Positions 24,018-32,812 of a DNA stretch of 64,000 bases are shown here, piece after piece (position 1 is the first letter of the stretch; each line of letters opens with the position of its first letter). The stretch is from an uncultured Alphaproteobacteria bacterium (GTDB lineage: Bacteria > Pseudomonadota > Alphaproteobacteria > RF32 > CAG-239): the NCBI GenBank assembly GCA_949297415.1, contig CASFSV010000014.1, forward strand, positions 71,030-135,029, in the 5' to 3' direction. Position numbers and translations under genes: made by a program. The notes under the pieces were generated by a model that saw nothing but the letters and a program-made list of their open reading frames with translations, ran no database searches and was not told the origin of the DNA.

Positions 24018-24099
24018 AATTGTAATGGTTTTTAAAATTATTAAACATAGATTTATTTATCACGCCGCTTAATTTGACAGAAAATATTCAATTTGTCAA
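24018..24099 (-). promoter_or_regulatory. Promoter-leader resembling the repeat-protein family leaders
   Basis: Read leftward: TTGACA (24099-24094), then CTATGTTTAATAATTTT with its TATG at 24049-24046, then AT-rich sequence to the ATG at 24017. TTGACA to ATG is 82 bases and the TATG box to ATG about 32 bases. These are close to the 76-80 and 29-32 of the five repeat-protein leaders. No Shine-Dalgarno sequence is present. Confidence 0.45.
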
Positions 24100-24124
24100 G
24101 TTGTTTTTTATCAATTTTTATATA

Positions 24125-24167
24125 AAAAAGCAGGCGGGAAAACGGTTTGTTTTTTCCTGCCTGTTTT
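24125..24167. terminator. Bidirectional terminator-like hairpin
   Basis: CAGGCGGGAAAA pairs with TTTTCCTGCCTG (24131-24142 with 24152-24163; one G-U pair). T-runs lie on both sides, so it can terminate in either direction. Leftward it would end transcripts coming from radC or from an RNA within 24170-24502, just before the leader of the next gene. Confidence 0.65.
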
Positions 24168-24169
24168 GA

Positions 24170-24502
24170 GTTTATAACAAAGCCTCCCTGCACGCTTCTT
24201 ATAATCTCACAATTCATAAAATTTTACGCTGTTACGCGCCTCTTTATACCCTGATGTTAACCTTTAGAGTTATTCCGGTATAATAACAATATTTTAGCTT
24301 GAGGATAGCTAAAACGCCATTTAATATGGTATAATTGTATGTAAATAATTCTTACTTTTTCGTTAATTACGACACCACAAAATTTCTTGTAACTCAAGCA
24401 AAAAAACAACTTATGAAAAACTATTTTTTTTACATTTTTTAAACAACTGATTTTTGATAAAAAACTTTTTATAATCCTGTTTAAAAATTTCTTTTCAAAA
24501 TT
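24170..24502. other. 333-base intergenic region without a clear gene
   Basis: No ORF of note. It contains two TATAAT boxes, within CCGGTATAATAAC (near 24280) and ATGGTATAATTG (near 24330). It also contains a TTTTAGC/GCTAAAA hairpin (24292-24314) and mixed-composition sequence with more GC than typical spacers here. It could be a long radC 3' UTR or hold a small RNA. I recognise no known RNA family. Confidence 0.35.
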
Positions 24503-25261
24503 TTATACACGTTTTGTACTTAATACATATGGAGCTCGCTCTCGCATACTAAAATAACCATTCGTTGTAATTATCAAATGATCTTCTAACTTTATTCCTA
24601 CAACATCTAAGGCTTGTGCAAGCTGTTTTGTCATATCTACATCGGCATTTGACGGTGTTGTATTTCCTGATGGATGATTATGCGCTATAATTATAGACAG
24701 TGCATTATTTTTTAATGACTTTGCTACAATGTCTCGCGGACTTATCATTACTGCATCTACCGTGCCTACTTGCTCTATATTTTTTGTAATAAAACGACCT
24801 GCCTTGTTCAGATATATTATCAGTAAGTTCTCTTGCTTTGAATAGCCTATACAACTTCGACAATATTCTACTATTGCTTCCTTATTCGTTAACATCGGAG
24901 CATCTTTATTCTCTAAATTCTCCCAACATATTTTATTGCAACAGGCATGGATAAGACTGAAAAGAACCGCTGTATTATTGCTTACGCCTCCATCTTCTAT
25001 TACATCGCTTGCAGGAGCAACCAATACGTTTACTAAATTTGAATATTTTCGAATAAGCTCTTTTGCTATCGGTTTTACATCGCGTCTTGGAATCGAATAT
25101 GTCAATATCAATTCCAATAACTCATAATCCGGCATACTCTTACCTAAGTCTGCTAAAAAACGCGCTTTTAGGCGTTGGCGATGGCCGAGATAATCTGGCT
25201 CACTATTTTCTTCTTGCTTCGTTATTTTCTTTTTAGTCTTCTTGATATCGTCCATCGTCAC
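24503..25261 (-). CDS. radC: RadC/JAB-domain protein
   Basis: A 252-residue protein of the RadC family. An HhH-like N-terminal region (YELLELILTYSIPRRDVKPIA) is followed by the JAMM metal-binding motif IIAHNHPSGNTTPSNADVD. The family was once tied to recombinational repair, but its role is unsettled. The N-terminal KKTKKKITKQEE tail is basic. It begins 9 bases after the map stop, the map-radC pair familiar from alphaproteobacteria. Confidence 0.92.
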   Translation of the reverse strand: MTMDDIKKTKKKITKQEENSEPDYLGHRQRLKARFLADLGKSMPDYELLELILTYSIPRRDVKPIAKELIRKYSNLVNVLVAPASDVIEDGGVSNNTAVLFSLIHACCNKICWENLENKDAPMLTNKEAIVEYCRSCIGYSKQENLLIIYLNKAGRFITKNIEQVGTVDAVMISPRDIVAKSLKNNALSIIIAHNHPSGNTTPSNADVDMTKQLAQALDVVGIKLEDHLIITTNGYFSMRERAPYVLSTKRV

Positions 25262-25270
25262 GTTCCTTCA

Positions 25271-26092
25271 TTATTTCTTATACGGAGGTTTATCCAGTCC
25301 CTTTGGCGAATATGTAAATACCTCGCATCCGTCTTTGGTTACGCCTAATGAATGTTCAAATTGGGCTGATAAAGTTCTATCTTTAGTGACTGCTGTCCAA
25401 CCATTAGAGAGAATCGTCCCATCCGGTTTACCGATGTTTATCATAGGTTCAATTGTGAAAAACATGCCTTCTTTAATAACCGGACCGGTTCCTTTGCGTC
25501 CAAAGTGTAAAACATTCGGTTCATCATGGAAAACTCGCCCCAAACCATGACCGCAAAACATTTCTACGACCGAATATCCGTATTTATGTGCATACTCTTC
25601 AATAACTGCACCGATATCTCCAAAGTGTGCTCCCGGTTTTACAACATCTATACCGCGCATTAAGCATTCATAAGTTACTTCGCACAAGCGTGTTGCTTTC
25701 AATTTTGGTTTGCCAATATAATACATCCTTGACGTATCCCCAAACCATCCATCTAATGTTACGGTAACATCTATATTCACAATATCGCCGTCAGCTAATT
25801 TTCTGTCATCTGGAATACCATGACAAATCACATGATTGATTGATGTACAGATTGTTTTGGGATATCCGTGATAGCCTAAACAAGATGGAATCGCGTTGTG
25901 AGAGATAATAAATTCGCGACACAAATCATCCAAATGCTCTGTGCTCACTCCGACATCTACAAAATCCGTTATATAATCCAAGCACTCAGCTGCCAATTTT
26001 CCGGCACGACGCATTCCTTCAAAATCTTCTGGACTATATAATTTAATCCCATTCTCGTCCGTTTTGATTTTTCTTTCTTCCTGCTTTGACAA
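25271..26092 (-). CDS. map: Methionine aminopeptidase, type I
   Basis: A 273-residue enzyme that removes the N-terminal Met from nascent proteins. Metal ligands are visible in DGDIVNIDVTVTLDGWFGDTSRM (two Asp), GHGLGRVFHDEP (His), FTIEPMI (Glu) and AQFEHSLGVT (Glu). A CHGIPDDR segment marks the substrate pocket. The short N-terminal extension (EERKIKTDENGIKLYSPEDFEGM) is typical for the alphaproteobacterial form. It heads the map-radC operon. Confidence 0.96.
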   Translation of the reverse strand: MSKQEERKIKTDENGIKLYSPEDFEGMRRAGKLAAECLDYITDFVDVGVSTEHLDDLCREFIISHNAIPSCLGYHGYPKTICTSINHVICHGIPDDRKLADGDIVNIDVTVTLDGWFGDTSRMYYIGKPKLKATRLCEVTYECLMRGIDVVKPGAHFGDIGAVIEEYAHKYGYSVVEMFCGHGLGRVFHDEPNVLHFGRKGTGPVIKEGMFFTIEPMINIGKPDGTILSNGWTAVTKDRTLSAQFEHSLGVTKDGCEVFTYSPKGLDKPPYKK

Positions 26093-26233
26093 TGTTTTAC
26101 TCCTTAACTTTTTGTTCTACTTTTGTTTATATATCTCATTATTTAAAATTGCAATTTTTTTTTAATTTTATTTCTTCCCTCTTTTTTTTATTTATTGTAT
26201 GAATATATATCAACATTATCAGAGGAGGTTGTT

Positions 26234-26710
26234 ATGTTTGGTAAACTATCTAATATTCTTTATAGTTTTTTTCTTGTTCTTATTACAGCTTTAGTGGCTA
26301 AGTATTTTACTTCTCAAGGCATGAGTGTATTTTACGAAACTTTAGATATTCCGGCAACAACGCCTGAAAATCATTATTTTTCATATGCATGGCGCGGATT
26401 ATATTTTTTACTGTTCCTCAGCTTTTGTTTAATCCTAGAATCGAGTAAAGATAAAGAACAACTTTTAGATGCTAAACTTCTTTTTATCTGCCAGCTTTTT
26501 ATGCAGATTTTGTGGACCTTCAGTTTCTTTTACATGGAACAGTTAATTGCCTCTGCCGTGGTTATTATCTTGCTTGATATTGTGGTGGCTCTTATGATGC
26601 ATACGTTCTTCTTTATCAATAAATGGGCTTTTGCTCTTACTATTCCATATATCGTATGGCTCCTATTTGCTACTTACTTAAATGTTGCCATCCTTTTTCT
26701 GAATTTTTAA
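26234..26710 (+). CDS. TspO/MBR family membrane protein
   Basis: A 158-residue inner-membrane protein with five predicted helices. The family landmarks are the SYAWRGLYFLLFLSF helix, the LFMQILWTFSFFYM helix and the C-terminal PYIVWLLFATYLNVAILFLN. TspO proteins bind porphyrins and have roles in oxygen- or stress-linked regulation. The WxPP loop is diverged. The start at 26234 follows GAGGAGG 4 bases upstream; an earlier in-frame ATG at 26195 lacks a site. Confidence 0.72.
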   Translation: MFGKLSNILYSFFLVLITALVAKYFTSQGMSVFYETLDIPATTPENHYFSYAWRGLYFLLFLSFCLILESSKDKEQLLDAKLLFICQLFMQILWTFSFFYMEQLIASAVVIILLDIVVALMMHTFFFINKWAFALTIPYIVWLLFATYLNVAILFLNF

Positions 26711-26812
26711 GAGAATCGTATCTTCCTTTTAAATTTAAACTAGACATTCGAAAAAATGTGCTGTAATTTTGTGCGGTTAAAAGTTTAATTTAATTTTTTT
26801 GGGAAGAAAAAA

Positions 26813-29440
26813 ATGACAACGAGTGTAAATCAAATAAGAAAAACTTTCTTAGATTATTTTGAGAAGAATGGACATAAAATTGTTCCTGCTTCTTCTCTTG
26901 TTCCTGACAATGATCCGACTTTAATGTTTACAAATTCGGGTATGGTACAATTTAAAAATATTCTAGCCGGTAACGAAACCAGAGATTACACTCGAGCCGC
27001 CACTTCCCAAAAAAGCGTTCGAGCCGGCGGAAAGCACAATGACTTAGATAGCGTTGGCTATGACGTTCGTCACCATACATTTTTTGAGATGCTCGGAAAC
27101 TTCTCGTTTGGAGATTACTTCAAAGAAGAAGCTATTTACTACGCTTGGGAATTACTCACAAAAGAATTTATGATTCCTAAGGAAAAATTGGCTGTTACTA
27201 TTTTTCATACTGATGATGAGGCTTATAATATTTGGAAAAAAGTTTCCGGTCTTTCTGATGAGCGTATTATTAGAATCGCTACAAAAGATAACTTCTGGCA
27301 AATGGGTGATACTGGTCCTTGCGGCCCTTGCTCCGAAATCTTTTATGACCATGGTCCGGAAGTTTGGGGTGGATTGCCGGGAACGCCTGAAGAGGACGGC
27401 GACCGTTTCATTGAAATTTGGAACTTGGTATTTGACCAATATGAAGATCTACCGGATGGTTCTCGCATTAACTTAAAGAAACCTTCTATTGATACAGGTA
27501 TGGGGTTGGAAAGAATTGCCGCTATTTTGCAAGGGGTTCACTCTAACTTTGATACAGATACTTTCCAACATATCATTAAGGCGATTGCTGACATTGCCAA
27601 TACAGATCCGAAAGGTCCGTTGCAGGCTTCTCACAATGTTGTTGCCGACCACTTGCGTGCAATGAGCTTTTTAATTGCAGACGGTGTTTTGCCATCTAAC
27701 GAAGGACGCGGTTATGTTTTGCGCCGTATTATGCGTCGCGCGATGAGACACGCATATTTGCTCGGAGTTAAAGAGCCGATGATGTATAAACTTCTTCCGG
27801 TTTTACAAAAAGAAATGGGCGATGCTTATCCTGAATTGTACCGTTTTGAAAAACTCATTACCGAAACTATTAAAGCAGAAGAAACTCGTTTTGGTAGAAC
27901 TCTTGATAAAGGTATGCGTTTGTTAGACGAAGAAACTTCTCATCTTAACAAGGGCGACACTCTTAATGGTGAAACCGCATTCAAACTTTATGACACCTAT
28001 GGTTTCCCACTTGACTTAACACAAGATGCTTTGAAGAATAAAGGCATTAATGTTGACGTTGAAGGCTTTGATGCAGCAATGGCTAAGCAAAAAGAAGAAG
28101 CTCGTAAAAATTGGGCTGGCTCTGGCGATGCCGGTACAGAAAAAATTTGGTTTGAAGTTAAAGAAAATATCGGCGGAACCGAATTTTTAGGCTATAACAC
28201 CACAAAAAGCGATGGCATCATCAAAGCTTTGGTTCAAGACGGTAAACAAGTTGCTTCCGTTAAAGGTGGAGAATTTTATTTAGTTGCAAACCAAACTCCT
28301 TTCTATGGTGAATGTGGTGGTCAAGTTGGAGATACCGGTATTATCGTTTCTAAAAACTTTAAGGCTGAAGTTTATGATACCAAACGCAAACTTGATACCG
28401 TATTTGTTCACTGTTGCAAATTGATTGAAGGTGAAGCTAAGTTAGAAGATTTTGCGTCTTTTGAAGTTAATGAGCAAAATCGTAAGCAGATTTGCGCTAA
28501 CCACTCGGTTACACACCTTGTTCATAAGGCATTACGCACAATCTTGGGCGAACATGTTACTCAAAAAGGTTCTTTGGTGGCTGCGGATAGAATGCGCTTT
28601 GATATTTCTCATCCAAAGCAAATTACTGCTGAAGAATTAAAACTTGCCGAAGATATGGTTAATGACGCTATTCGTAAAAACTATCATGTTAATACGGTTT
28701 TGATGAATCAAGACGAAGCTATTAAAACCGGCGCTATGGCTTTGTTCGGTGAAAAATACGGTGACGAAGTTCGTGTGGTTATGATGGAAAAAGACGGCGA
28801 AGTTTACTCTCGTGAACTCTGTGGCGGTACGCATGTTTCTGATACCGGCGAAATCGGATACTTCAATATTCTTTCAGAATCCGCTGTTTCTGCAGGTGTT
28901 CGTCGTATTGAGTGTGTTACCGGTAGAGGAGCTGAACAATATGTTGATGCTATGGAAGATAAAATCCATTCCGTATGCAACACCCTTAAAACTAATGTTA
29001 ATGATTTAGAAGCTCGCATTTCTAATTTGCTTGAAGAAAGAAAGAAACTTGAAGCAGAAGTCTTTAATTTGAAAAAAACACTGGCAAGCAGCGGCGCTTC
29101 TAAAAATAGCGAAGTTGAGATGGTTAATGGGGTTAAATTCATTGGTAAAGTTATCCCTGATGTTCATCCAAAAGAGCTAAAAGCCTTTATAGATGAAATG
29201 AGCCAGAATATCGGTTCCGGCGTTATGGTTTTGGCTACCGATAAAGACGGTAAAGCATCTATTGTCGTTGGCGTTACCAAAGACTTAACCAATAAGTATT
29301 CCGCTGTTGATTTGGTTCGCATTGCTTCCGGTGTTGTTGGAGGTCAAGGCGGCGGAGGCAGACCGGATATGGCGCAAGCCGGTGGTCCTGATGCAAGCAA
29401 ATTAACTCTTGCATTTGAAGAAGTTAAAAAGGCCATTTAA
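26813..29440 (+). CDS. alaS: Alanyl-tRNA synthetase
   Basis: An 875-residue class II synthetase of normal length. The catalytic core includes [15 protein letters not shown] and [17 protein letters not shown]. The editing domain has [11 protein letters not shown] and [14 protein letters not shown] coiled linker and the C-Ala domain [16 protein letters not shown] end the protein. It charges tRNA-Ala and clears Ser/Gly mischarging. TAGACA/TAATTT boxes (26741-26769, 17-base spacer) are a plausible promoter. GGGAAG precedes the ATG. Confidence 0.98.
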   Translation: MTTSVNQIRKTFLDYFEKNGHKIVPASSLVPDNDPTLMFTNSGMVQFKNILAGNETRDYTRAATSQKSVRAGGKHNDLDSVGYDVRHHTFFEMLGNFSFGDYFKEEAIYYAWELLTKEFMIPKEKLAVTIFHTDDEAYNIWKKVSGLSDERIIRIATKDNFWQMGDTGPCGPCSEIFYDHGPEVWGGLPGTPEEDGDRFIEIWNLVFDQYEDLPDGSRINLKKPSIDTGMGLERIAAILQGVHSNFDTDTFQHIIKAIADIANTDPKGPLQASHNVVADHLRAMSFLIADGVLPSNEGRGYVLRRIMRRAMRHAYLLGVKEPMMYKLLPVLQKEMGDAYPELYRFEKLITETIKAEETRFGRTLDKGMRLLDEETSHLNKGDTLNGETAFKLYDTYGFPLDLTQDALKNKGINVDVEGFDAAMAKQKEEARKNWAGSGDAGTEKIWFEVKENIGGTEFLGYNTTKSDGIIKALVQDGKQVASVKGGEFYLVANQTPFYGECGGQVGDTGIIVSKNFKAEVYDTKRKLDTVFVHCCKLIEGEAKLEDFASFEVNEQNRKQICANHSVTHLVHKALRTILGEHVTQKGSLVAADRMRFDISHPKQITAEELKLAEDMVNDAIRKNYHVNTVLMNQDEAIKTGAMALFGEKYGDEVRVVMMEKDGEVYSRELCGGTHVSDTGEIGYFNILSESAVSAGVRRIECVTGRGAEQYVDAMEDKIHSVCNTLKTNVNDLEARISNLLEERKKLEAEVFNLKKTLASSGASKNSEVEMVNGVKFIGKVIPDVHPKELKAFIDEMSQNIGSGVMVLATDKDGKASIVVGVTKDLTNKYSAVDLVRIASGVVGGQGGGGRPDMAQAGGPDASKLTLAFEEVKKAI

Positions 29441-29448
29441 TCCGTTTT

Positions 29449-29480
29449 AGAGAAGTGTCACTATGGCACTTCTCTTTTTA
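29449..29480 (+). terminator. Terminator of alaS
   Basis: AGAGAAGTG/CACTTCTCT stem (29449-29457 and 29467-29475) with a T-run, 9 bases after the stop. Confidence 0.85.
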
Positions 29481-29524
29481 TGTTTCTTTCCTGTTTTATT
29501 GATTAAATTTTGAGGAGCTTTTAT

Positions 29525-29728
29525 ATGAAAGTCGGTATTAGAAAGCCATCTCTAAAAAAAATGATTGCCGCGCGTACGTCTGTTAAACGTATTGTTCGCC
29601 ATAATCTGGGTATCAAAGCACCTCGTGGATTTGGATGGCTTACGAATCCGAAAAAAGCGCTTTATAACCGTATATATAATCGGACAACTATTGATGTATT
29701 TTCGCTATTCAAGAAATTGTTTAAGTGA
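29525..29728 (+). CDS. Small basic conserved protein
   Basis: A 67-residue, strongly basic protein with the pattern VGIRKPSLKKMIAARTSVKR and GFGWLTNPKKALYNRIYNRTT. I recall short proteins of this type across several phyla, without an assigned function; that recollection is unverified. GAGGAG lies 7 bases before the ATG at 29525, preferred over 29510. The high charge suggests nucleic-acid binding. Confidence 0.65.
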   Translation: MKVGIRKPSLKKMIAARTSVKRIVRHNLGIKAPRGFGWLTNPKKALYNRIYNRTTIDVFSLFKKLFK

Positions 29729-29734
29729 TTTGAT

Positions 29735-30199
29735 TTATAAATCTTTTTTTTCTTGCATTTGATATTCAATTTCTGCAGCTCTTTTTTCGATTTCATTCTG
29801 TCCTTTTTCTGTGCAAAGCAGATATGCCGGAGCAAAAGTCAATATAGCATTTCCGCAAAGGATATAAAAATATTTTTCAAATATTTTTAAATTATTATAA
29901 TCTTTTATTGTAATATCTATTGCGAAAAACATTATCCACATGGCAATTGGAACTATATTTCCTATAAAAATGAGCCACAAGGGGATTTTTACTTTTCGGA
30001 TGGGTGTTGAAGGGATCATCTTTTCGGCAATCCAATAAAAACCTGCAGCGGTTCCTAACATATATGTTAATTGGCTCAATGTCCAATCACGCATTCCTAT
30101 TGGTGTAAAATATCTTTCCAACCATGACAATATACACCCACCAATGTATGATATTGGAATAAAAAATATCCAACGGACAATATTAAAAATTTTCCTCAT
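29735..30199 (-). CDS. Hypothetical membrane protein
   Basis: About 154 residues with three to four hydrophobic helices (RWIFFIPISYIGGCILSW, YMLGTAAGFYWIAE, LWLIFIGNIVPIAMWIMFF, FYILCGNAILTFAPAYLL) and a charged C-terminal helix (EKGQNEIEKRAAEIEYQMQE). No known family. AAGGA 8 bases before the ATG at 30199 decides the start. It is convergent with the preceding small basic protein. Confidence 0.6.
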   Translation of the reverse strand: MRKIFNIVRWIFFIPISYIGGCILSWLERYFTPIGMRDWTLSQLTYMLGTAAGFYWIAEKMIPSTPIRKVKIPLWLIFIGNIVPIAMWIMFFAIDITIKDYNNLKIFEKYFYILCGNAILTFAPAYLLCTEKGQNEIEKRAAEIEYQMQEKKDL

Positions 30200-30224
30200 T
30201 ACTAACATCCTTGTTATTTCGTTC

Positions 30225-30425
30225 AAACAAAAACCCGCTTTAGAACATCTAAAGGCGGGCGGATGCTAGAAAACCGTATACAACTTAAGACGGCTCGGCT
30301 TATTGGGGCAGAGCCTTATTCGCCGACATCCACCCCAAATTGAGGTATGACATCGGCACATTTTTTAAAGTCATGTGCACTGACTAAGTTGTATTTTCCA
30401 AGGGTTTTCTAGGCCCTAAGTTTTA
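30225..30425 (-). ncRNA. Highly structured non-coding RNA candidate (6S-like?)
   Basis: A 320-base gap holds nested complementary arms: CTAGAAAACC/GGTTTTCTAG (30266-30275 with 30403-30412), enclosing ATACAACTTA/TAAGTTGTAT (30278-30287 with 30385-30394). Inside lie a GCCGA/TCGGC hairpin (30322-30326 with 30353-30357) and GGCTC/GAGCC (30292-30296 with 30311-30315). Leftward, it ends in a strong terminator, the CCCGC(C)TTTAGA hairpin plus a T-run (30259-30225). A long closing stem, central bubble and apical stem recall 6S RNA, and the apical GCCGAUGUCAUACC resembles part of enterobacterial 6S. This identity is tentative. Confidence 0.55.
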
Positions 30426-30546
30426 CACTTTTCTAGAGAATAAAACTTGTTGTTAAATTAACTCTTTTTTTGAATAACGCAAGAATTTTATTGCCTTTCT
30501 TCTATTTTTCAGACATTGTGACGTTGTTTTTGAAAGGATTTTAAAA

Positions 30547-30918
30547 ATGGCTTTTGTTTTTAATCATTTTAATTTTAATGTTGCAGACTTGCAAACTAGT
30601 CTTGATTTTTATGAAAAAGCATTGGGCTTTCATGAAGTCGGACGCATTGAAGCTGAAGACGGGGCTTATGTTATTGTTTATCTCGGAGACGGAAAATCCG
30701 ATTTTCGCTTAGAATTAACTTGGCTCAGGGATCATCCGCAAAAATATGATTTGGGTGAATGTGAATTTCATCTGGCGCTCACTACTGATAATTATCAAAC
30801 ATCTTTTGACTTTCATCAACAAAATGGTTGGGTATGCTTTGTTAATGACGCTATGGGTATCTATTTTATTGAAGATCCTGATGGCTATTGGATTGAAATT
30901 TTACCACCGCAAAAATAA
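30547..30918 (+). CDS. Glyoxalase I/VOC-family protein
   Basis: A 123-residue vicinal-oxygen-chelate protein with both beta-alpha-beta-beta-beta modules. Candidate metal ligands are His in FNHFNFNV, Glu in RLELTW, His in EFHLALTT and Glu in WIEILPP, the H/E/H/E set of glyoxalase I. It probably condenses methylglyoxal-glutathione hemithioacetal to lactoylglutathione, although other VOC activities are possible. It lies after a GAAAGGAT ribosome-binding region and ends at a strong terminator. Confidence 0.82.
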   Translation: MAFVFNHFNFNVADLQTSLDFYEKALGFHEVGRIEAEDGAYVIVYLGDGKSDFRLELTWLRDHPQKYDLGECEFHLALTTDNYQTSFDFHQQNGWVCFVNDAMGIYFIEDPDGYWIEILPPQK

Positions 30919-30946
30919 AAGAGGGAAGTTTCTTCCCTCTTTTTAT
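30919..30946 (+). terminator. Terminator of the glyoxalase gene
   Basis: GAGGGAA/TTCCCTC stem (30921-30927 and 30933-30939) with a T-run. The flanking As would also allow leftward termination for the beta-barrel gene ending at 30964. Confidence 0.85.
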
Positions 30947-30963
30947 TTGCTTTACGGATTGAC

Positions 30964-31488
30964 TTAAAAGAAATAATATCTGATACCAACCGTAAATTCT
31001 TGAATATTTTTCTTGAAGGTATCATCTTCCGGAAATACATAGCGATACATAGCACGAATGCCTATGTTATCTGTCGGATTGAATTGAGCACCGATACCGG
31101 CTCTGTATACTTCTCCTTCAAAATCACTCATCTTTTTATCTAAATTGCCACCATCTAAAGTGTATTTTCCGTAGCCCACGGTTGTTAATAATTCAACAAC
31201 GCCTAAATTTAATGTGTCTGATACTAAATCAATACCATAAGCTGCCGGTTTTGTTTTACTGCCACCAAAGGCATCTGTGGACGCATATTGTTGATAGAAA
31301 CCTTCAACAGACAAGAAACCTAAAACTTTTACACCGGCACTGACAGCTCCACCGTTAAAACTGTCAAAATCGCCATATCCGTTTGGTGTTGATGATACAT
31401 AATCTATACCGACATGCGGAGAGATTATAAAAGCATGCGCATTAAACGAAATCATTGTAGCCAATAGAGCTAAATATAATTTTTTCAT
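30964..31488 (-). CDS. Small outer-membrane beta-barrel protein
   Basis: A 174-residue exported protein. The signal peptide ends at AHA (residue 19). The mature chain alternates polar and hydrophobic residues in eight-strand-like segments (ISPHVGIDYVSS, GGAVSAGVKVLGF, AGIGAQFNPTDNIGIRAMYRYVF) and ends in a terminal Phe (TVGIRYYFF), the beta-barrel assembly signal. It resembles OmpA/OmpW-like small porin-fold proteins. It supports a Gram-negative envelope. It is 23 bases downstream of rnd on the same strand. Confidence 0.82.
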   Translation of the reverse strand: MKKLYLALLATMISFNAHAFIISPHVGIDYVSSTPNGYGDFDSFNGGAVSAGVKVLGFLSVEGFYQQYASTDAFGGSKTKPAAYGIDLVSDTLNLGVVELLTTVGYGKYTLDGGNLDKKMSDFEGEVYRAGIGAQFNPTDNIGIRAMYRYVFPEDDTFKKNIQEFTVGIRYYFF

Positions 31489-31511
31489 GAAAATATTCCT
31501 TTTCTTTCTGG

Positions 31512-32678
31512 TTATGCCAATTCTTTTATCACAATATCTCGGGAATCGGCATCATAGACTATACATAATTTTCCTTTGCGAAATTCTTCCGCTGTTTTGC
31601 CGAATACGTCATAACGCCAGCCTTTTAATATGTGATTTTTGGCTTTCGGATTTTTGATGTATTCCCGCAGATTTTTCTCGCTGGTTATTAATCTCGACAC
31701 TACTCCAAATTCGTTGCTCTTTATTTTTAGCAATAATTTCAGAACTTCACATAATGAATGTTGACTTGGAGGAATTGTTACATCTCTTTCTCGGTCAAAT
31801 CGTCCTAAGGCTTTATCAAATTTATCTCCCGTTAAAGAGGCTAATAGTTCAACCATTTCTTTGGCTAATTTACTCTTGGCCACATCAGGACGAATCCCTC
31901 TTACCTGTTTCATCTCTTCCATATCTTTGGGAAAGGCGGTCGCAATATTTATCAGAGTTTCGTCCTTAATTATGGTCTGGCGCGAAACGTTCTTTTCTTT
32001 TGCCATCTTTTCACGCCATTCGGCTAATACTTTTAATGCATTTAAAAACGTCAGAGAATGTCCGTTATGTCTAATACGCAACCATGCATCTGCCGGATTT
32101 TGCTCATAGTGCGAAGTATCGACTAAATCCAGCATATCTTCCTCTATCCAGCTTTCTCGATTATTTTCTTTCAGATAGGCGGCGATTTGTTTATAACATT
32201 TTATCAAATGTGTCACGTCTCCGGCGGCATATTCCAATTGCTCGTCACTTAACGGACGCAACTGCCAATTTGTTAAACGGCAGGATTTGTCCAATTCTAT
32301 CCCGCAATATACTTTGACCAAATTTTCATAACTCACAGCCTCCCCTAAACCGCAGGCTTGCGCTGCTATTTGTGTGTCAAACACCGGTGTTGGTACTTTG
32401 CCCGATAAATTGTACAGTATCTCAATATCCTGGCGGCCGGAGTGAAACACTTTTAAAATCTTTTTATTTTGTAAAATGGCAAAGAAACTCTCATAATCCA
32501 TTTCTTTTGCCAAAGGATCTATCAAATACGCCCCGTTCTCATATCCGACTTGGATTAAACAGGGTATCGGATAATACGTTTTTTCACGGATAAACTCGCA
32601 GTCTATGGCGATGATTTTTTGCTTTTTTAATGTCTTGCAGGCGTTTTGCAGCTCTTTTGTGTTATCGATTAAATTCAT
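31512..32678 (-). CDS. rnd: Ribonuclease D
   Basis: A 388-residue 3'-5' exoribonuclease that trims tRNA precursors. The DEDDy catalytic residues are visible in IAIDCEFIREKTYYP (Asp25, Glu27), VFHSGRQDIEIL (Asp) and LEYAAGDVTHL (Tyr, Asp). An HRDC domain follows at about 205-285. The C-terminal GWRYDVFGKTAEEFRKGKL is the second helical domain. The length is typical for alphaproteobacteria. It is divergent from aspS across a 134-base promoter region. Confidence 0.95.
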   Translation of the reverse strand: MNLIDNTKELQNACKTLKKQKIIAIDCEFIREKTYYPIPCLIQVGYENGAYLIDPLAKEMDYESFFAILQNKKILKVFHSGRQDIEILYNLSGKVPTPVFDTQIAAQACGLGEAVSYENLVKVYCGIELDKSCRLTNWQLRPLSDEQLEYAAGDVTHLIKCYKQIAAYLKENNRESWIEEDMLDLVDTSHYEQNPADAWLRIRHNGHSLTFLNALKVLAEWREKMAKEKNVSRQTIIKDETLINIATAFPKDMEEMKQVRGIRPDVAKSKLAKEMVELLASLTGDKFDKALGRFDRERDVTIPPSQHSLCEVLKLLLKIKSNEFGVVSRLITSEKNLREYIKNPKAKNHILKGWRYDVFGKTAEEFRKGKLCIVYDADSRDIVIKELA

Positions 32679-32812
32679 TGGGCTGATTCCTTTTCTTTTT
32701 TTAAGATTTTATGAGGGATTGTTTAAGATTTTTTTAATTTTAGCTTGCATTTATGCTATTTTAGAGTAAAAATGGCGGCATTGACGTTGTAATACTTATT
32801 CAGAGGAACATC

